Of a stretch of 64,000 nucleotides of DNA, positions 35,756-45,549 are shown one piece after another. Position numbers and translations under genes: made by a program. Positions within the stretch are counted from its first letter, which is position 1; each line of letters starts with the position of its first letter. The stretch covers positions 153,889-217,888 of the forward strand of contig JANQRG010000045.1 of NCBI GenBank assembly GCA_028284665.1, read 5' to 3'. The notes under the pieces were generated by a model that saw only the letters and a program-made list of their open reading frames with translations, searched no databases and had not been told where the DNA came from. This DNA comes from Croceivirga sp. GTDB lineage: Bacteria; Bacteroidota; Bacteroidia; Flavobacteriales; Flavobacteriaceae.

Positions 35756-36262
35756 CTATTTGTTGTACTTATCGTTTAAGATGGCTAAAATTTCGCTGGT
35801 AAGGTCTTTTCCTTCTATACCGTACAATACGCTTCCGCCTTCGCCCCCTCCCAGGATATAGGTATATCCATTACTCTTTCCAAAGGCAGTGATCTCTTTC
35901 TTCACTTTGTTTACAACACTATCCATTTCTGTCTGTCCAGTGGCCTGCAGTTGTTGTTCTTCCTGTTGCAGTTGTTGTCCCATAAACTGAGCGCGCTGTT
36001 GTATTAGCCCGTATTCTTCCTGAGCTTTCTGCTGTGATAGACTTTGTGCTTTTGTTTGAAAAGCTTTCAACTCCAAATCAAAGGCCTGAGAAATACTATC
36101 TCTTTTTTTTGCTAGCGCCTCAGCTTTTGTTTTGTATTTGTTTTCGACATCAATTTTCTCCTTATAGCCGTCCATTAATTGAACATTGTCTACAAAACCA
36201 ATTTTATCTTGTTGACAAGCCATAAGTAGTAGCATACTACTTAAAACTAAAAATTGTTTCAT
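35756..36262 (-). CDS. OmpH/Skp-like lipoprotein
   Basis: 168 aa from the ATG at 36262 (MKQFLVLSSMLLLMAC). The lipobox LLMAC puts the lipid Cys at 16. GFVDNVQLMDGYKE begins the Skp core, followed by a long coiled coil (about 40-120, rich in Gln) and a C-terminal YILGGGEGGSVLYG segment as in Skp/OmpH chaperones. Skp proteins hold unfolded outer-membrane proteins in the periplasm; this one appears lipid-anchored instead of soluble. A perfect -7 box precedes it and excludes a start further upstream. Confidence 0.82.
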   Translation of the reverse strand: MKQFLVLSSMLLLMACQQDKIGFVDNVQLMDGYKEKIDVENKYKTKAEALAKKRDSISQAFDLELKAFQTKAQSLSQQKAQEEYGLIQQRAQFMGQQLQQEEQQLQATGQTEMDSVVNKVKKEITAFGKSNGYTYILGGGEGGSVLYGIEGKDLTSEILAILNDKYNK

Positions 36263-36283
36263 CACGTACTTTTTATGATTCGG

Positions 36284-36291
36284 CAAAAATA
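36284..36291 (-). promoter_or_regulatory. -7 box of the Skp-like lipoprotein gene
   Basis: Minus-strand TATTTTTG matches TAnnTTTG, 21 bases before the ATG at 36262. A longer in-frame start at 36301 would lie upstream of this box. Confidence 0.42.
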
Positions 36292-36404
36292 GGGAAAGCA
36301 TTTAACGCGATTACAGCTCACACTATCTAAATTTGAAGCTATAGACAAAACTAATAGTGAAACTATAATCAAATAGCTCGAATCTATTGTTTAGCACTCG
36401 TTTA

Positions 36405-36420
36405 GCGAGGCGCTACTCGC
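36405..36420. repeat. Short GC-rich hairpin in intergenic space
   Basis: GCGAG and CTCGC arms with a 6-base spacer, in an otherwise AT-rich 218-base intergenic stretch between the methyltransferase end and the Skp-like gene start. It could be a leader hairpin or a terminator remnant; there is no T-run after it. Confidence 0.25.
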
Positions 36421-36480
36421 CGTTTAGGTGTTTCCCCTGTCTATTCCATATGAGTATTGCATATCGCCTAAGGAAGGCCT

Positions 36481-37320
36481 TTAGAATGATTTTTTTGCCT
36501 TCTGAAGTATATAAATATGCGAAGACCATTCTTTTGACACCAGAGCATTAGCGTTTGACCTGCAACCCATCCAGATCCCTCTTAAGAAAGGCCACCTGGA
36601 TCCCCTGTAACGTTCGGAAAGTATACCGACATAGTAGGCATCCAACCACATGGGTATGGTTTTGGTCAAGTGGAATCCACGGTCATGAAAAAGTTTTTGA
36701 ATCGCCTGTCTGGAAAAATGCCAGACATGTCTTGGTACATCATAAGCCGCCCAGTACTGCCCGTAGTAGTTCGCATCAAAAGATTTAAAATTGGGAACCG
36801 CAACGATTAATGTTCCCCCTTCCTCCAGTAGTCCGTCGATCTTGGCAATACTTTCCTCCAGGTTGGGAAGATGTTCCAGCACATGCCATAGGGTGATTAT
36901 CTGAAAAGACTTCCCTTGTAGTGCATCCAGTGTAGGGTAGACATGAATTCCTTTAGCAGCCGACCTTTTTACTGCTCGTTCATTAGGTTCGATGCCGGTA
37001 ACCTCCCAATTCTTTTCTGCCGCATACAACAAAAAGTCCCCTGTGCCCGAACCCACATCCAACAGCGACTTTTTTCCCTGACAATACTTCCTGGCGTAAC
37101 GTTCCTTTTTGCCGAGGCCATATCGTTTTGCCAGCTGGTATAGTCTATCGAATAGCGTTTTGTTCGCATCAGTATGGGAAATATAGGCTTCACTATCATA
37201 ATATTTATCCAAATTCTTTGGAATCGGATGCGTATACAGCAACTCGTTGTTGCCGTCTCGAAGCAGCTCAAATTCTTCTTGCGAAACCGAAAAATCCTTA
37301 GTTTTTAAATACAACTTCAT
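36481..37320 (-). CDS. Class I SAM-dependent methyltransferase
   Basis: 279 aa. An N-terminal linker of about 75 residues precedes the SAM fold, with motif I LLDVGSGTGDFL, acidic GIEPNERAV and the post-motif LWHVLEHLPNLEE, then VPNFKSFDANYYGQYWAAYDVPRHVWHF, as in the Methyltransf_23/UbiG-like group. Relatives in Bacteroidota often act on lipid or sugar substrates, but the acceptor is not known. The gene starts inside the end of the lipoprotein gene (23-base overlap). Confidence 0.87.
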   Translation of the reverse strand: MKLYLKTKDFSVSQEEFELLRDGNNELLYTHPIPKNLDKYYDSEAYISHTDANKTLFDRLYQLAKRYGLGKKERYARKYCQGKKSLLDVGSGTGDFLLYAAEKNWEVTGIEPNERAVKRSAAKGIHVYPTLDALQGKSFQIITLWHVLEHLPNLEESIAKIDGLLEEGGTLIVAVPNFKSFDANYYGQYWAAYDVPRHVWHFSRQAIQKLFHDRGFHLTKTIPMWLDAYYVGILSERYRGSRWPFLRGIWMGCRSNANALVSKEWSSHIYILQKAKKSF

Positions 37321-37858
37321 TGTAGTTGTCCGTAGCGAGGTACTCTTCCTTTAAGGTTCGAAGATACGCTAAAATAGCCTTTTGATTTTGATACTTGTCC
37401 TGCAAACAATCCGGTTCAGTGTTTGAAAACACCTCTATGGCGATATAGTGGTTGCTATTCTTTACGGTGCTATTCTCATCTGTAGTCACATAGGTCTCAA
37501 AATCTTCATTCCCCAACATCGCATTCACCGTTGCATCCACTAATATCGGGAATACGTTAATTGCCTTATCTGAAATATGAACCTCATAAAAAGAAAAGAA
37601 ATAGTCATCACCTTTCAACTGAAAGGGAACCTCAACATCTACGTAATGGTCATTAAGGTCAAACTTCGTGTTGATGTAATCATAAAACTGGTATTCTTCT
37701 TTTGGATCCTCAAACACGAAAACCCTTTTTTCCGGAAGTCCTTTCCTAAAGCGATTCCCTTTGGTGATCTTATAGTCTTCCACCTTTGGCGCAATTCGTA
37801 AAGGGATGCACGATTGAAAAAAAATGGCCAGCAACAAAAGGTGAAACACGCTTTTCAT
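37298..37858 (-). CDS. Hypothetical lipoprotein
   Basis: 186 aa with a lipoprotein signal ending at FFQSC (Cys 17). The rest is soluble and mixed alpha/beta with no known domain; VFEDPKEEYQFYDYINTKF and DYFFSFYEVHISDKAINVFP look like conserved segments. I do not recognise a named family. It overlaps the methyltransferase by 23 bases and follows mnmG by 79 bases on the same strand, so the two are probably expressed together. Likely periplasmic or outer-membrane. Confidence 0.75.
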   Translation of the reverse strand: MKSVFHLLLLAIFFQSCIPLRIAPKVEDYKITKGNRFRKGLPEKRVFVFEDPKEEYQFYDYINTKFDLNDHYVDVEVPFQLKGDDYFFSFYEVHISDKAINVFPILVDATVNAMLGNEDFETYVTTDENSTVKNSNHYIAIEVFSNTEPDCLQDKYQNQKAILAYLRTLKEEYLATDNYNEVVFKN

Positions 37859-37937
37859 ATTGGTTTCGATTTAGCTAAAAAGCTAGGTGCAAAAATCGAG
37901 CCAGTTATCCTATTGTTCCACGTGGAACACAGTGTTG

Positions 37938-39806
37938 TTATCTGCCTAGAAACACTAAAAGTACACTTATGTCTGCAGGAGAAACGCCGCTAATTCTTGA
38001 AGCCTGTGAGATGCTAACGGGTTGTATCTGTTGTAATTTTTCCCGAGCCTCATAGGATAGTGATTTCAATCTTGAATAATCAAAGTTTTTCGGTATTTTG
38101 ATGTTTTCCAATCGTTGCAGCTTGTCAGCATTGTTGCGCTCTTTTTCAATATACCCGGAATATTTTACCTGGATCTCGGTCTGTTCCTTTGCCTCATTAT
38201 CAATTTGATGTTCCTCCACGAAATTAGACACTGCAGGTAACGTTAGCATATGATCCATGGTAACCTTTGGCCTGGAAAAAACCTTGAACATTTTATCAGA
38301 CTGCTTAACCGTTGCCGAATTGATCGACTCCAGTATGGGATTAATTTCCTCCGGAACGAAACTCGTTTTCTTGAAAAAACTAATAAATTGTTGCGATTTT
38401 TTTTGCTTTTCCTCCATTCTTCTTAGACGTTCTTCCTTTGCCAATCCAATGGCATATCCTTTTGGTGTAAGCCGTAAATCCGCGTTGTCTTGTCTAAGCA
38501 AGGTTCTATATTCTGCTCTTGACGTGAACATTCTATAAGGTTCTTCTGTTCCTTTGGTGATTAGATCATCGATTAATACCCCTATATAGGCTTCGTCCCG
38601 ATTCAGGATCATGGCCTCTTTTTCGTTGATTTTAAGATGCGCATTAATCCCCGCCATCAATCCTTGAGCCGCTGCCTCTTCATATCCGGTCGTGCCATTA
38701 ATCTGGCCCGCAAAAAAGAGGTTTTCCACTAACTTGGTTTCCAGGCTGTGCTTTAATTGTGTAGGCGGGAAGTAATCATATTCTATCGCATACCCCGGCC
38801 TGAAAAACTTTACATTTTCAAAACCTTTAACCGAACGTAAAGCGGAAAACTGAACATCTTCAGGCAAGGAAGTAGAGAAACCATTGACATAAACTTCAAC
38901 AGTGTTCCACCCCTCTGGTTCCACAAAGATCTGGTGCGTATCTTTATCAGCAAAGCGGTCTATTTTATCTTCAATTGAAGGACAATATCGCGGCCCTATG
39001 CTTTTAATCCTGCCATTGAACATTGGCGACCTATCAAACCCTTTTCGCAACAAATCATGGACAAGCGGCGATGTATGCGTCATATGGCAATCGCGTTGTT
39101 CCGTAAGTACCTGACTCTGTAAATAGGAGAATTTCTCTGGTTGGGTATCTCCTGGCTGCGCAGTCATCTTGCTGTAGTCCAGAGAGCGTCCATCTACCCG
39201 AGGTGGCGTCCCTGTCTTCATTCTGCCACTGTCAAACCCATAATCCACTAATTGCTCCGTGATTCCCGTAGCCGCACGCTCACCAGCTCTACCCCCTCCG
39301 AACTGTTTCTCCCCAATATGAATCAGTCCATTAAGAAACGTACCATTGGTAAGTACAACTGCATTGGCCAATATTTCAATTCCAAGTGAGGTTCTGACAC
39401 CCACAATTTTACCACGATCTACCAAAAGCCCAGACACCATCTCCTGATAAAAATCAACATTAGGCGTGCGTTCCAAAGCAAGGCGCCACTCCTCTGCGAA
39501 GCGCATTCTATCGTTCTGCGTCCTTGGACTCCACATTGCGGGTCCCTTAGACTTATTCAGCATTTTAAATTGTATCGCAGATTTATCGCTAATAATTCCG
39601 CTATAGCCTCCAAGAGCATCTATTTCTCTAACGATCTGTCCCTTGGCTATACCTCCCATGGCAGGATTACAGGACATCTGGCCAATAGTCTGAAGATTCA
39701 TTGTAACTAACAAGGTCCTGGAGCCCATATTGGCAGCTGCTGCAGCAGCTTCCGCGCCGGCGTGACCCCCGCCTACTACAATTATGTCGTATTTCTTTTC
39801 AAACAT
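37938..39806 (-). CDS. mnmG: tRNA uridine-5-carboxymethylaminomethyl modification enzyme MnmG
   Basis: 622 aa, full length. The FAD loop GGGHAGAEAA (12-21), CNPAMGGIAKG and the GARSAG-like insertion GGGRAGERA, then TGTPPRVDG and the C-terminal helical domain that contacts MnmE (from about 560) are present. With MnmE it modifies the wobble uridine of several tRNAs. It starts 5 bases after ybeY. Confidence 0.97.
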   Translation of the reverse strand: MFEKKYDIIVVGGGHAGAEAAAAAANMGSRTLLVTMNLQTIGQMSCNPAMGGIAKGQIVREIDALGGYSGIISDKSAIQFKMLNKSKGPAMWSPRTQNDRMRFAEEWRLALERTPNVDFYQEMVSGLLVDRGKIVGVRTSLGIEILANAVVLTNGTFLNGLIHIGEKQFGGGRAGERAATGITEQLVDYGFDSGRMKTGTPPRVDGRSLDYSKMTAQPGDTQPEKFSYLQSQVLTEQRDCHMTHTSPLVHDLLRKGFDRSPMFNGRIKSIGPRYCPSIEDKIDRFADKDTHQIFVEPEGWNTVEVYVNGFSTSLPEDVQFSALRSVKGFENVKFFRPGYAIEYDYFPPTQLKHSLETKLVENLFFAGQINGTTGYEEAAAQGLMAGINAHLKINEKEAMILNRDEAYIGVLIDDLITKGTEEPYRMFTSRAEYRTLLRQDNADLRLTPKGYAIGLAKEERLRRMEEKQKKSQQFISFFKKTSFVPEEINPILESINSATVKQSDKMFKVFSRPKVTMDHMLTLPAVSNFVEEHQIDNEAKEQTEIQVKYSGYIEKERNNADKLQRLENIKIPKNFDYSRLKSLSYEAREKLQQIQPVSISQASRISGVSPADISVLLVFLGR

Positions 39807-39811
39807 CTTCT

Positions 39812-40234
39812 CTAACGTTCCACGTGGAACATCTGGATTTTTTCATTTTCCCTAACCCTCATTTTCCCGCGGTCTTCATCCGTCTTATCATTATACCCTA
39901 ATAGATGCAACACCCCGTGTACCATTACACGCATCAATTCATCCTCGAAAGTTACTTCAAAAAGTTTAGCATTTTCCCTCACCCTATCTGTAGAGATAAA
40001 AACATCTCCTTTGAGTGTGCCCGTATCGGAATAATCAAAGGTCACTATGTCCGTATAGGTATCGTGCCCCAAGTACTTTAGATTGATTTCCGCCAGGTAT
40101 TCATCATCACAAAACACATAGTCTAACTCCGAAGTTCTTCTCCCTTCAGATAGTAATACTCTATTTAACCAATGGGCATACTCCTTTTCCTGGTCTAGTT
40201 CAAAATCTCCCTCATAATGAAAATTAATAGCCAT
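39812..40234 (-). CDS. ybeY: Endoribonuclease YbeY (rRNA maturation factor)
   Basis: 140 aa. HGVLHLLGYND gives His106 and His110; the third zinc ligand of the usual H-x3-H-x5-H motif is Asp116 here. This Asp variant is, to my knowledge, common in Bacteroidota, so it need not mean loss of function. YbeY takes part in 16S rRNA 3' end processing and ribosome quality control. It overlaps the DUF4175 gene end by 11 bases and leads into mnmG. Confidence 0.92.
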   Translation of the reverse strand: MAINFHYEGDFELDQEKEYAHWLNRVLLSEGRRTSELDYVFCDDEYLAEINLKYLGHDTYTDIVTFDYSDTGTLKGDVFISTDRVRENAKLFEVTFEDELMRVMVHGVLHLLGYNDKTDEDRGKMRVRENEKIQMFHVER

Positions 40235-43200
40235 TCTTGAAGTACCGCTTAACTTTATCCTGATAACGCGGCTGCAAAGGTAAGGCCTGACGATTTAAAA
40301 TCTCAATAGTTGATTTCCTATTCTTTAATAATTCCGGTTTCGTTAATACCGGATTTCCAAACTCCCCATCGGCACTGTTACTCTCCCTTTCCTTACGTTC
40401 CCCTTGTTTAAGAGCAGCATTTTCAAGTTTCAGCAACTGATGCTGTATACGATTCATCCGATCCACAGTTCTTTTCGTAATACCATTCTCGAGCAACTCC
40501 CGTTCAAAACGTTCCATCTCCAGCGTCAGCTTTTTAGCTAGCCCCCTTTTATCTTCATCAATTATGTTCTTTAATTGCTCTTCGAGTCGCTCCCGTATGG
40601 TCTGCTGTTCCTTGTAGATCTCATATATTTCCTTAAGTTGTTCCTCAGAAAAATCATTGCCGTTACCCCCTTCGCCTCCGTCTTGCCCCCCTGAAGATTG
40701 CCCTTTCTCTCTACCCTGATTTCCCTCTCCTTCAGCTTCGGTCCCTTTTTCTCCTCTCCCGTTCGATTGCTCCTGACCTTCCTTTCCTTCCGTACCTTCT
40801 CCGGATTTCTCCCCGCTAGATGAACCCTGACCTCCTTCCATCTTTTCCTGCAACTGTTGCTGGCTTTTTATAATGTCCGGTAGTTGAAAACCCCCTCCTT
40901 GTCCCTGACCTTTTCCCGACATCATACTTTGCTGCATATTATCCAGAATGTCTGCCAAAAACTCCGCCAGCGCATTCGCAGCCGTGAAGGTATATTGCTG
41001 ATACGAAGCGGCCTGATAAATTTGATTCTCCGCTATACCTTCAAGGGACTTATCCATATTGTAATATACCTCTGTGATCTGTTCGTTTACAAATTCCGCA
41101 AGCTCCGCTCTCCGCAAAGAAAGTGCAAACAAACTATCATCGATGTGTCCAAATAGCCCCTGCAGTTCCTTTTGCTTTTTTATAGTTCCGGAAAACTCCC
41201 GTAACTCCATACCATCCTCTTCAACGCTGTTGAATAGCTGTTCTTGTTCAAAGGAAAACACCAAAAGATTATCCAATATCTGTCGTAACATCTCAGCATC
41301 CTCTGTTATGGAAGATCCTCCTCCTCCTGAGCTCGCTCCTTGTTGCATTTGTTCGGAAAGTTCCTTCATCTTTGATGCAGCCGACTTTTGCCTATCAGAG
41401 GCCTTGTTAGCTGCCTCTTTGCGCTGCTGCTCCATCCCGGTTTTCTCCATGCCTTCATGCTTCTTGATCTCTTCGAGGGCTTCTTCCTGATCCTCCGCTA
41501 TTGATCTTTGCTTGTCCTTTTCTATCCCCAGTTCCATTGGCTTTTTAAGATCCTCATTGTCCCTTTTAAGCTCCTCCAACGCCTTTTCCATTGCTTTGTA
41601 CTGCTCATTTAAAGCATTTTGTTCTTTCTCCGTAAAATCTTCATTTACAGTTTCATCCGAAAGCTTCTCTTGCTTTTCAGCCAGCTCCTTTAATTGCTGC
41701 GCCAACTGGGCCGCCTTTTCCGTTACATAATACCGCTTCGTCAACTCCACCAACTGTTCCAAATTCCGCACATTGGAGCTTTGTGACTTTGCCAGTTCCT
41801 CCAACTTCTTTTGCAATTTTTGTTGCTCAATTTTACTGGCTACCTCATTCAGTTTCTCCAACAATTCCTGATTCTTTTTAGCCTCCATCTCCTGACGTGC
41901 CAACCGTTCCAATAATAGTTTATCCATTTCCGATTGCCCCTCCCTTTTGGCTATGTTTTCCTTTAGTTCCCGGGTGAATTTTTCCATCATCCCTTCCTGC
42001 AGCTGTTGCTGCTTCAGATGCTCCTTTATTCTTTGTTGATCACTGAAATCCAATTTGGAGTTTTGCCGTTGTTGCTCGTTCAGTTTTTCCAATTTTCCCT
42101 GCTGTTCCCGTTGCTCTTTTAAGTTCTCATTTAACCCTTTAATTAAGTCCTCTTGGTTCTCCAATCTCCTATCTTCCAGCTGATTATCATCTAAAACTTT
42201 AGTTCTAAACACCTGACTACGGGTTATCTTCCCCTTTCTAAAAGGATCATTGTCCCTAATCTCAAAATACAGCTCATACTCCCTTCCTGCCTCAATGCCA
42301 AAGCCTGTCGGAAAGGTGTAATAAAACTGCTGCACCGTAGTTCCAGGCGCCATAAGCTTTATTTGATTAGCCTCTTCCGGCTGACCGGTGGGATAATAAC
42401 TCATCGTGATCTCAGCAATCCCGTGGTCATCTGACCCCAGACCTTCGTAAAAAGAAAGATTAGGATTCAACGAATCCAACTGTTGAACCACTTTCAACGC
42501 TGGGGATTCATCTTTTATAACCTTAAGAGTATAGGTAAGCTTTTCAAAATCCTGAACTTGTTCGTTGGACGTTGACAGCGTATACACCAAATCTTTAAAC
42601 GCCGATTTTGTGAAAACAAATTCATTCCCTTCCTTCCCAAATTTTACAACGCTATCTCCCTCAACAAAGTCAACTTTACTGGTATTTATTCCGTTTAACT
42701 TCCAACTTATCCGGGTACCTTCCGGAACACTACCATTCCCGGTACCTGTAACCTCCCTATCCTTACGATTCAGGTAAGCCGGATAATCCAGGTGCATTAC
42801 GAAGTTGGTGATTACCGGGATTCGAATTACACGGACATCATAATCTCTTGATCGCACTTCATTCGCTAAAAAATGAAAAGAAAACCCCTCTGTAAGCGGT
42901 TGCATCGTATACTCAAATACCCCTCCGGACTGCTGCATGGTCAACTGTTTACCTCCTACAACAATTTCTATACCTTGCGGCCGAACTTCCCCTTCTGTTG
43001 CAACAGTAACCGTCAACCGCTCCCCCTCAAGAATAGTCAGGCTTTCATTCCTTAACTGAAAAACAAAAGGTGCGGGAGGCGTATAGGCTAAATCATAGTG
43101 TACCACCCTTTCATAGGATCTAAAAAAATCCGATACACTCCCAGAAATCCAAATTACCCCCAACAGTAACAAGGGTGCCAACAGGTACTTAACGTACTTA

Positions 43201-43700
43201 TACGACTCACGGAATTTGACAGCCTCCTTAAAAGAGATAGGGCGCATTTCCTGGGAACGTTGTTCAATCGCAGCCAGCAAAAGTTCAGAGCCCCCAGGAG
43301 CCTGTTTCAACTCCAGAAGATTCTGCAATTTATCCCCCACCCCGGAAAAATGCTTCCCTATTAACCGAGAGGCATCTTTGGGGCTAATACCTTTTTTGAT
43401 CTTCAGGAGATATAATATTGGTACTAGTAAATAATAGTACGCCAAAGCCAGGCCTAATAGCAAGAGCACCAAAAGCAAAATAAGCCTTCCCACCGATCCC
43501 AGCCAGAAAAAATACTCCACTCCGGTAATCAAAAGAAAAAGTAAGGCACCCCATGTAATAAACAGCAGCAATCCCTTTACCAGCAACTTGGTATAGTACT
43601 TCCTGGTAAACTCTTCTAACTTTACTACAATGTGTTCAAAGCTACTCAACAGACCATTATTTATTCCAAAATAGCCATAACCGAAAATATCAGGTTCCAA
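40224..43700 (-). CDS. DUF4175 family large membrane protein with coiled coils
   Basis: About 1158 aa. Two N-terminal membrane helices (about 40-60 and 66-90) and a third near 170-190, then beta-rich segments, then very long Gln/Glu/Lys-rich coiled coils (about 510-780) and a low-complexity Gly/Gln/Ser/Glu stretch (about 925-1000) before a helical C-terminus. This matches DUF4175 of Bacteroidota, of unknown function. The start codon is uncertain: the longest reading begins with TTG at 43700, and a second TTG sixteen codons in (at the SSFEHIVVKLEEF region) would fit the family's usual N-terminus better. It overlaps ybeY. Confidence 0.83.
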   Translation of the reverse strand: MEPDIFGYGYFGINNGLLSSFEHIVVKLEEFTRKYYTKLLVKGLLLFITWGALLFLLITGVEYFFWLGSVGRLILLLVLLLLGLALAYYYLLVPILYLLKIKKGISPKDASRLIGKHFSGVGDKLQNLLELKQAPGGSELLLAAIEQRSQEMRPISFKEAVKFRESYKYVKYLLAPLLLLGVIWISGSVSDFFRSYERVVHYDLAYTPPAPFVFQLRNESLTILEGERLTVTVATEGEVRPQGIEIVVGGKQLTMQQSGGVFEYTMQPLTEGFSFHFLANEVRSRDYDVRVIRIPVITNFVMHLDYPAYLNRKDREVTGTGNGSVPEGTRISWKLNGINTSKVDFVEGDSVVKFGKEGNEFVFTKSAFKDLVYTLSTSNEQVQDFEKLTYTLKVIKDESPALKVVQQLDSLNPNLSFYEGLGSDDHGIAEITMSYYPTGQPEEANQIKLMAPGTTVQQFYYTFPTGFGIEAGREYELYFEIRDNDPFRKGKITRSQVFRTKVLDDNQLEDRRLENQEDLIKGLNENLKEQREQQGKLEKLNEQQRQNSKLDFSDQQRIKEHLKQQQLQEGMMEKFTRELKENIAKREGQSEMDKLLLERLARQEMEAKKNQELLEKLNEVASKIEQQKLQKKLEELAKSQSSNVRNLEQLVELTKRYYVTEKAAQLAQQLKELAEKQEKLSDETVNEDFTEKEQNALNEQYKAMEKALEELKRDNEDLKKPMELGIEKDKQRSIAEDQEEALEEIKKHEGMEKTGMEQQRKEAANKASDRQKSAASKMKELSEQMQQGASSGGGGSSITEDAEMLRQILDNLLVFSFEQEQLFNSVEEDGMELREFSGTIKKQKELQGLFGHIDDSLFALSLRRAELAEFVNEQITEVYYNMDKSLEGIAENQIYQAASYQQYTFTAANALAEFLADILDNMQQSMMSGKGQGQGGGFQLPDIIKSQQQLQEKMEGGQGSSSGEKSGEGTEGKEGQEQSNGRGEKGTEAEGEGNQGREKGQSSGGQDGGEGGNGNDFSEEQLKEIYEIYKEQQTIRERLEEQLKNIIDEDKRGLAKKLTLEMERFERELLENGITKRTVDRMNRIQHQLLKLENAALKQGERKERESNSADGEFGNPVLTKPELLKNRKSTIEILNRQALPLQPRYQDKVKRYFKNGY

Positions 43701-43761
43701 TTTTATGTTAAATCGTGGAATGATAATTTAAAAACCTCGATTTTCACTTAGCGGCTTCAGC

Positions 43762-43769
43762 TATATTTG
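43762..43769 (+). promoter_or_regulatory. -7 box of gltX
   Basis: TATATTTG matches TAnnTTTG. A TTTTC at 43741-43745, 16 bases upstream, may be a weak -33 element. The expected transcription start near 43776 supports the GTG at 43787 as the gltX start. Confidence 0.5.
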
Positions 43770-43786
43770 TAACTCAAACGTTAAAA

Positions 43787-45283
43787 GTGGAAGAAAAAGT
43801 ACGCGTTCGTTTTGCGCCCAGCCCCACGGGTCCCTTACACATTGGTGGTGTTCGCACCGCTCTTTTTAACTATTTATTTGCCAGGAAACACAATGGGAAA
43901 TTTATTTTACGCATAGAGGATACCGATCAAAATCGCTATGTAGCAGGTGCCGAAGAATATATTATCGAAGCATTGGAATGGTGTGGTATTGCTTACGATG
44001 AAGGTCCCGATAAACCTTCCTCTTATGGTCCGTATCGGCAGAGTGAACGTAAGCCATTTTACCAAAAATATGCGGAACGTTTAATTGCAAAAGGGTATGC
44101 CTACTATGCTTTTGACACTGCGGAAATTTTGGATTTTCACAGAAAAGACCATGAAGCCAAGGGCAAAACCTTTATCTACAACTGGCACAACCGCTTAAAA
44201 CTCACAAATTCCCTTTCCCTTTCAGCAGAAGAAGTGCAACAAAAGCTCAATGCAGAAGAGGAGTATGTGATCCGGTTTAAATCCCCTCAAGACAAAAAAC
44301 TCACCTTGCACGACGTGGTTCGTGGAGAGATCACCATTGACACCAATATCCTGGACGATAAGATACTTTTCAAAAGTGATGGTATGCCTACCTACCATTT
44401 GGCCAATGTTGTGGATGACCACCTTATGGAAATCTCACATGTTATCCGTGGTGAAGAATGGTTACCCTCTTTGGCCCTTCATAATCTTTTATATGACGCT
44501 TTTGAATGGGAAAAACCCGTATTTGCCCACCTGCCCCTTATTCTGAAACCCACAGGAAAAGGAAAATTGAGCAAGCGGGATGGCGAAAAAGGTGGCTTTC
44601 CTATTTTCCCACTACGTTGGGATACCTCCCAGGGCTACAGAGAAGCCGGTTATTTCCCCGAAGCTGTGGTTAACTTTTTGGCCTTCCTGGGCTGGAACCC
44701 TGGTACCGAACAAGAACTGTTTTCTCTTGAAGAATTGATCGCTGCTTTTTCTCTTGAACGTGTTATCAAGTCCGGTGCACGTTTTGATCCCGAAAAAACT
44801 AAATGGTATAATCATCAATGGCTACAAAGAATGCCTGATAGTGTGCTTGCCCAATTCTTAAAAAATGAGGCAATTCCTGCCTCACTCAAAGAAGATAACT
44901 CTTTGGAGAAAACCATCTCCTTAATAAAGGAGCGGGCCGATTTCCCCCAAGATCTTTGGACACTTGGCACCTATTTTTTCATTGCCCCTTCAGACTTTCC
45001 GGAAAAAGCAGTGAAAAAGCACTGGAAGGAAGACACGCCTGAAATAATGCAGCAAATCATAACCCTCCTGGAAGCTATTGATGATTTCTCCTCAACTCAT
45101 GTGGAAATGGCCATTAAATCGTGGATAGAGGAACAAGGTCTTTCTTTCGGAAAGGTAATGCCTCCTTTACGGCTCATGATTGTTGGCGATCTGAGAGGCC
45201 CACATTTGTTCGACATAATGACCACCTTAGGCAAGGAAGAGTGTATCTCCAGAATGCATACCGCATTAACCCGACTTCCCTGA
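43787..45283 (+). CDS. gltX: Glutamyl-tRNA synthetase
   Basis: 498 aa, class I synthetase. HIGG (18-21) is the HIGH motif, and KLSKR (260-264) the KMSKS motif, followed by DGEKGGFPIFPL, a feature I associate with the Bacteroidota form. It starts with GTG; there is no in-frame ATG between the -7 box and this codon. The C-terminal anticodon-binding helical domain is complete. glnS is also in the window, so this enzyme probably charges tRNA-Glu only. Confidence 0.96.
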   Translation: MEEKVRVRFAPSPTGPLHIGGVRTALFNYLFARKHNGKFILRIEDTDQNRYVAGAEEYIIEALEWCGIAYDEGPDKPSSYGPYRQSERKPFYQKYAERLIAKGYAYYAFDTAEILDFHRKDHEAKGKTFIYNWHNRLKLTNSLSLSAEEVQQKLNAEEEYVIRFKSPQDKKLTLHDVVRGEITIDTNILDDKILFKSDGMPTYHLANVVDDHLMEISHVIRGEEWLPSLALHNLLYDAFEWEKPVFAHLPLILKPTGKGKLSKRDGEKGGFPIFPLRWDTSQGYREAGYFPEAVVNFLAFLGWNPGTEQELFSLEELIAAFSLERVIKSGARFDPEKTKWYNHQWLQRMPDSVLAQFLKNEAIPASLKEDNSLEKTISLIKERADFPQDLWTLGTYFFIAPSDFPEKAVKKHWKEDTPEIMQQIITLLEAIDDFSSTHVEMAIKSWIEEQGLSFGKVMPPLRLMIVGDLRGPHLFDIMTTLGKEECISRMHTALTRLP

Positions 45284-45549
45284 ATTTAAAATTTCCCTCC
45301 AGCTTGGCTCCAGGTATATGGCCACAATATCCCCTTTTTGAACTCCCATGTTTGCCCCAACACCGCTCAATCCAGGGATCTTCTTTCATGACTACTATCC
45401 AGTCTATAATTGCACATTATACTCCTAGAGCATCCCAGTGATACAGAAGGTTGAAAGCAACGCAACGTGTAACAAAATATAAAAATCTGCGACCTATATT
45501 TTCCTTAGACTTTTGTAATTTCCCTTTTCAACATTATAACACGCATACT

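Noticed and set aside
40224..43700. Gly/Gln/Glu-rich region of the DUF4175 protein, considered as a sign of frameshift or tandem-repeat expansion
   Set aside because: The reading frame stays open through it, the codons vary, and low-complexity tails of this kind are usual for the family.
45284..45420. Minus-strand stretch whose translation (PGLSGVGANMGVQKGDIVAIY) recalls a PUA domain or an acyl-CoA ligase segment
   Set aside because: The open stretch is under 40 codons, has stops on both sides, and extending it needs a frame change. It overlaps the end of gltX on the other strand. It may be chance or a tiny remnant; not enough to call a pseudogene.
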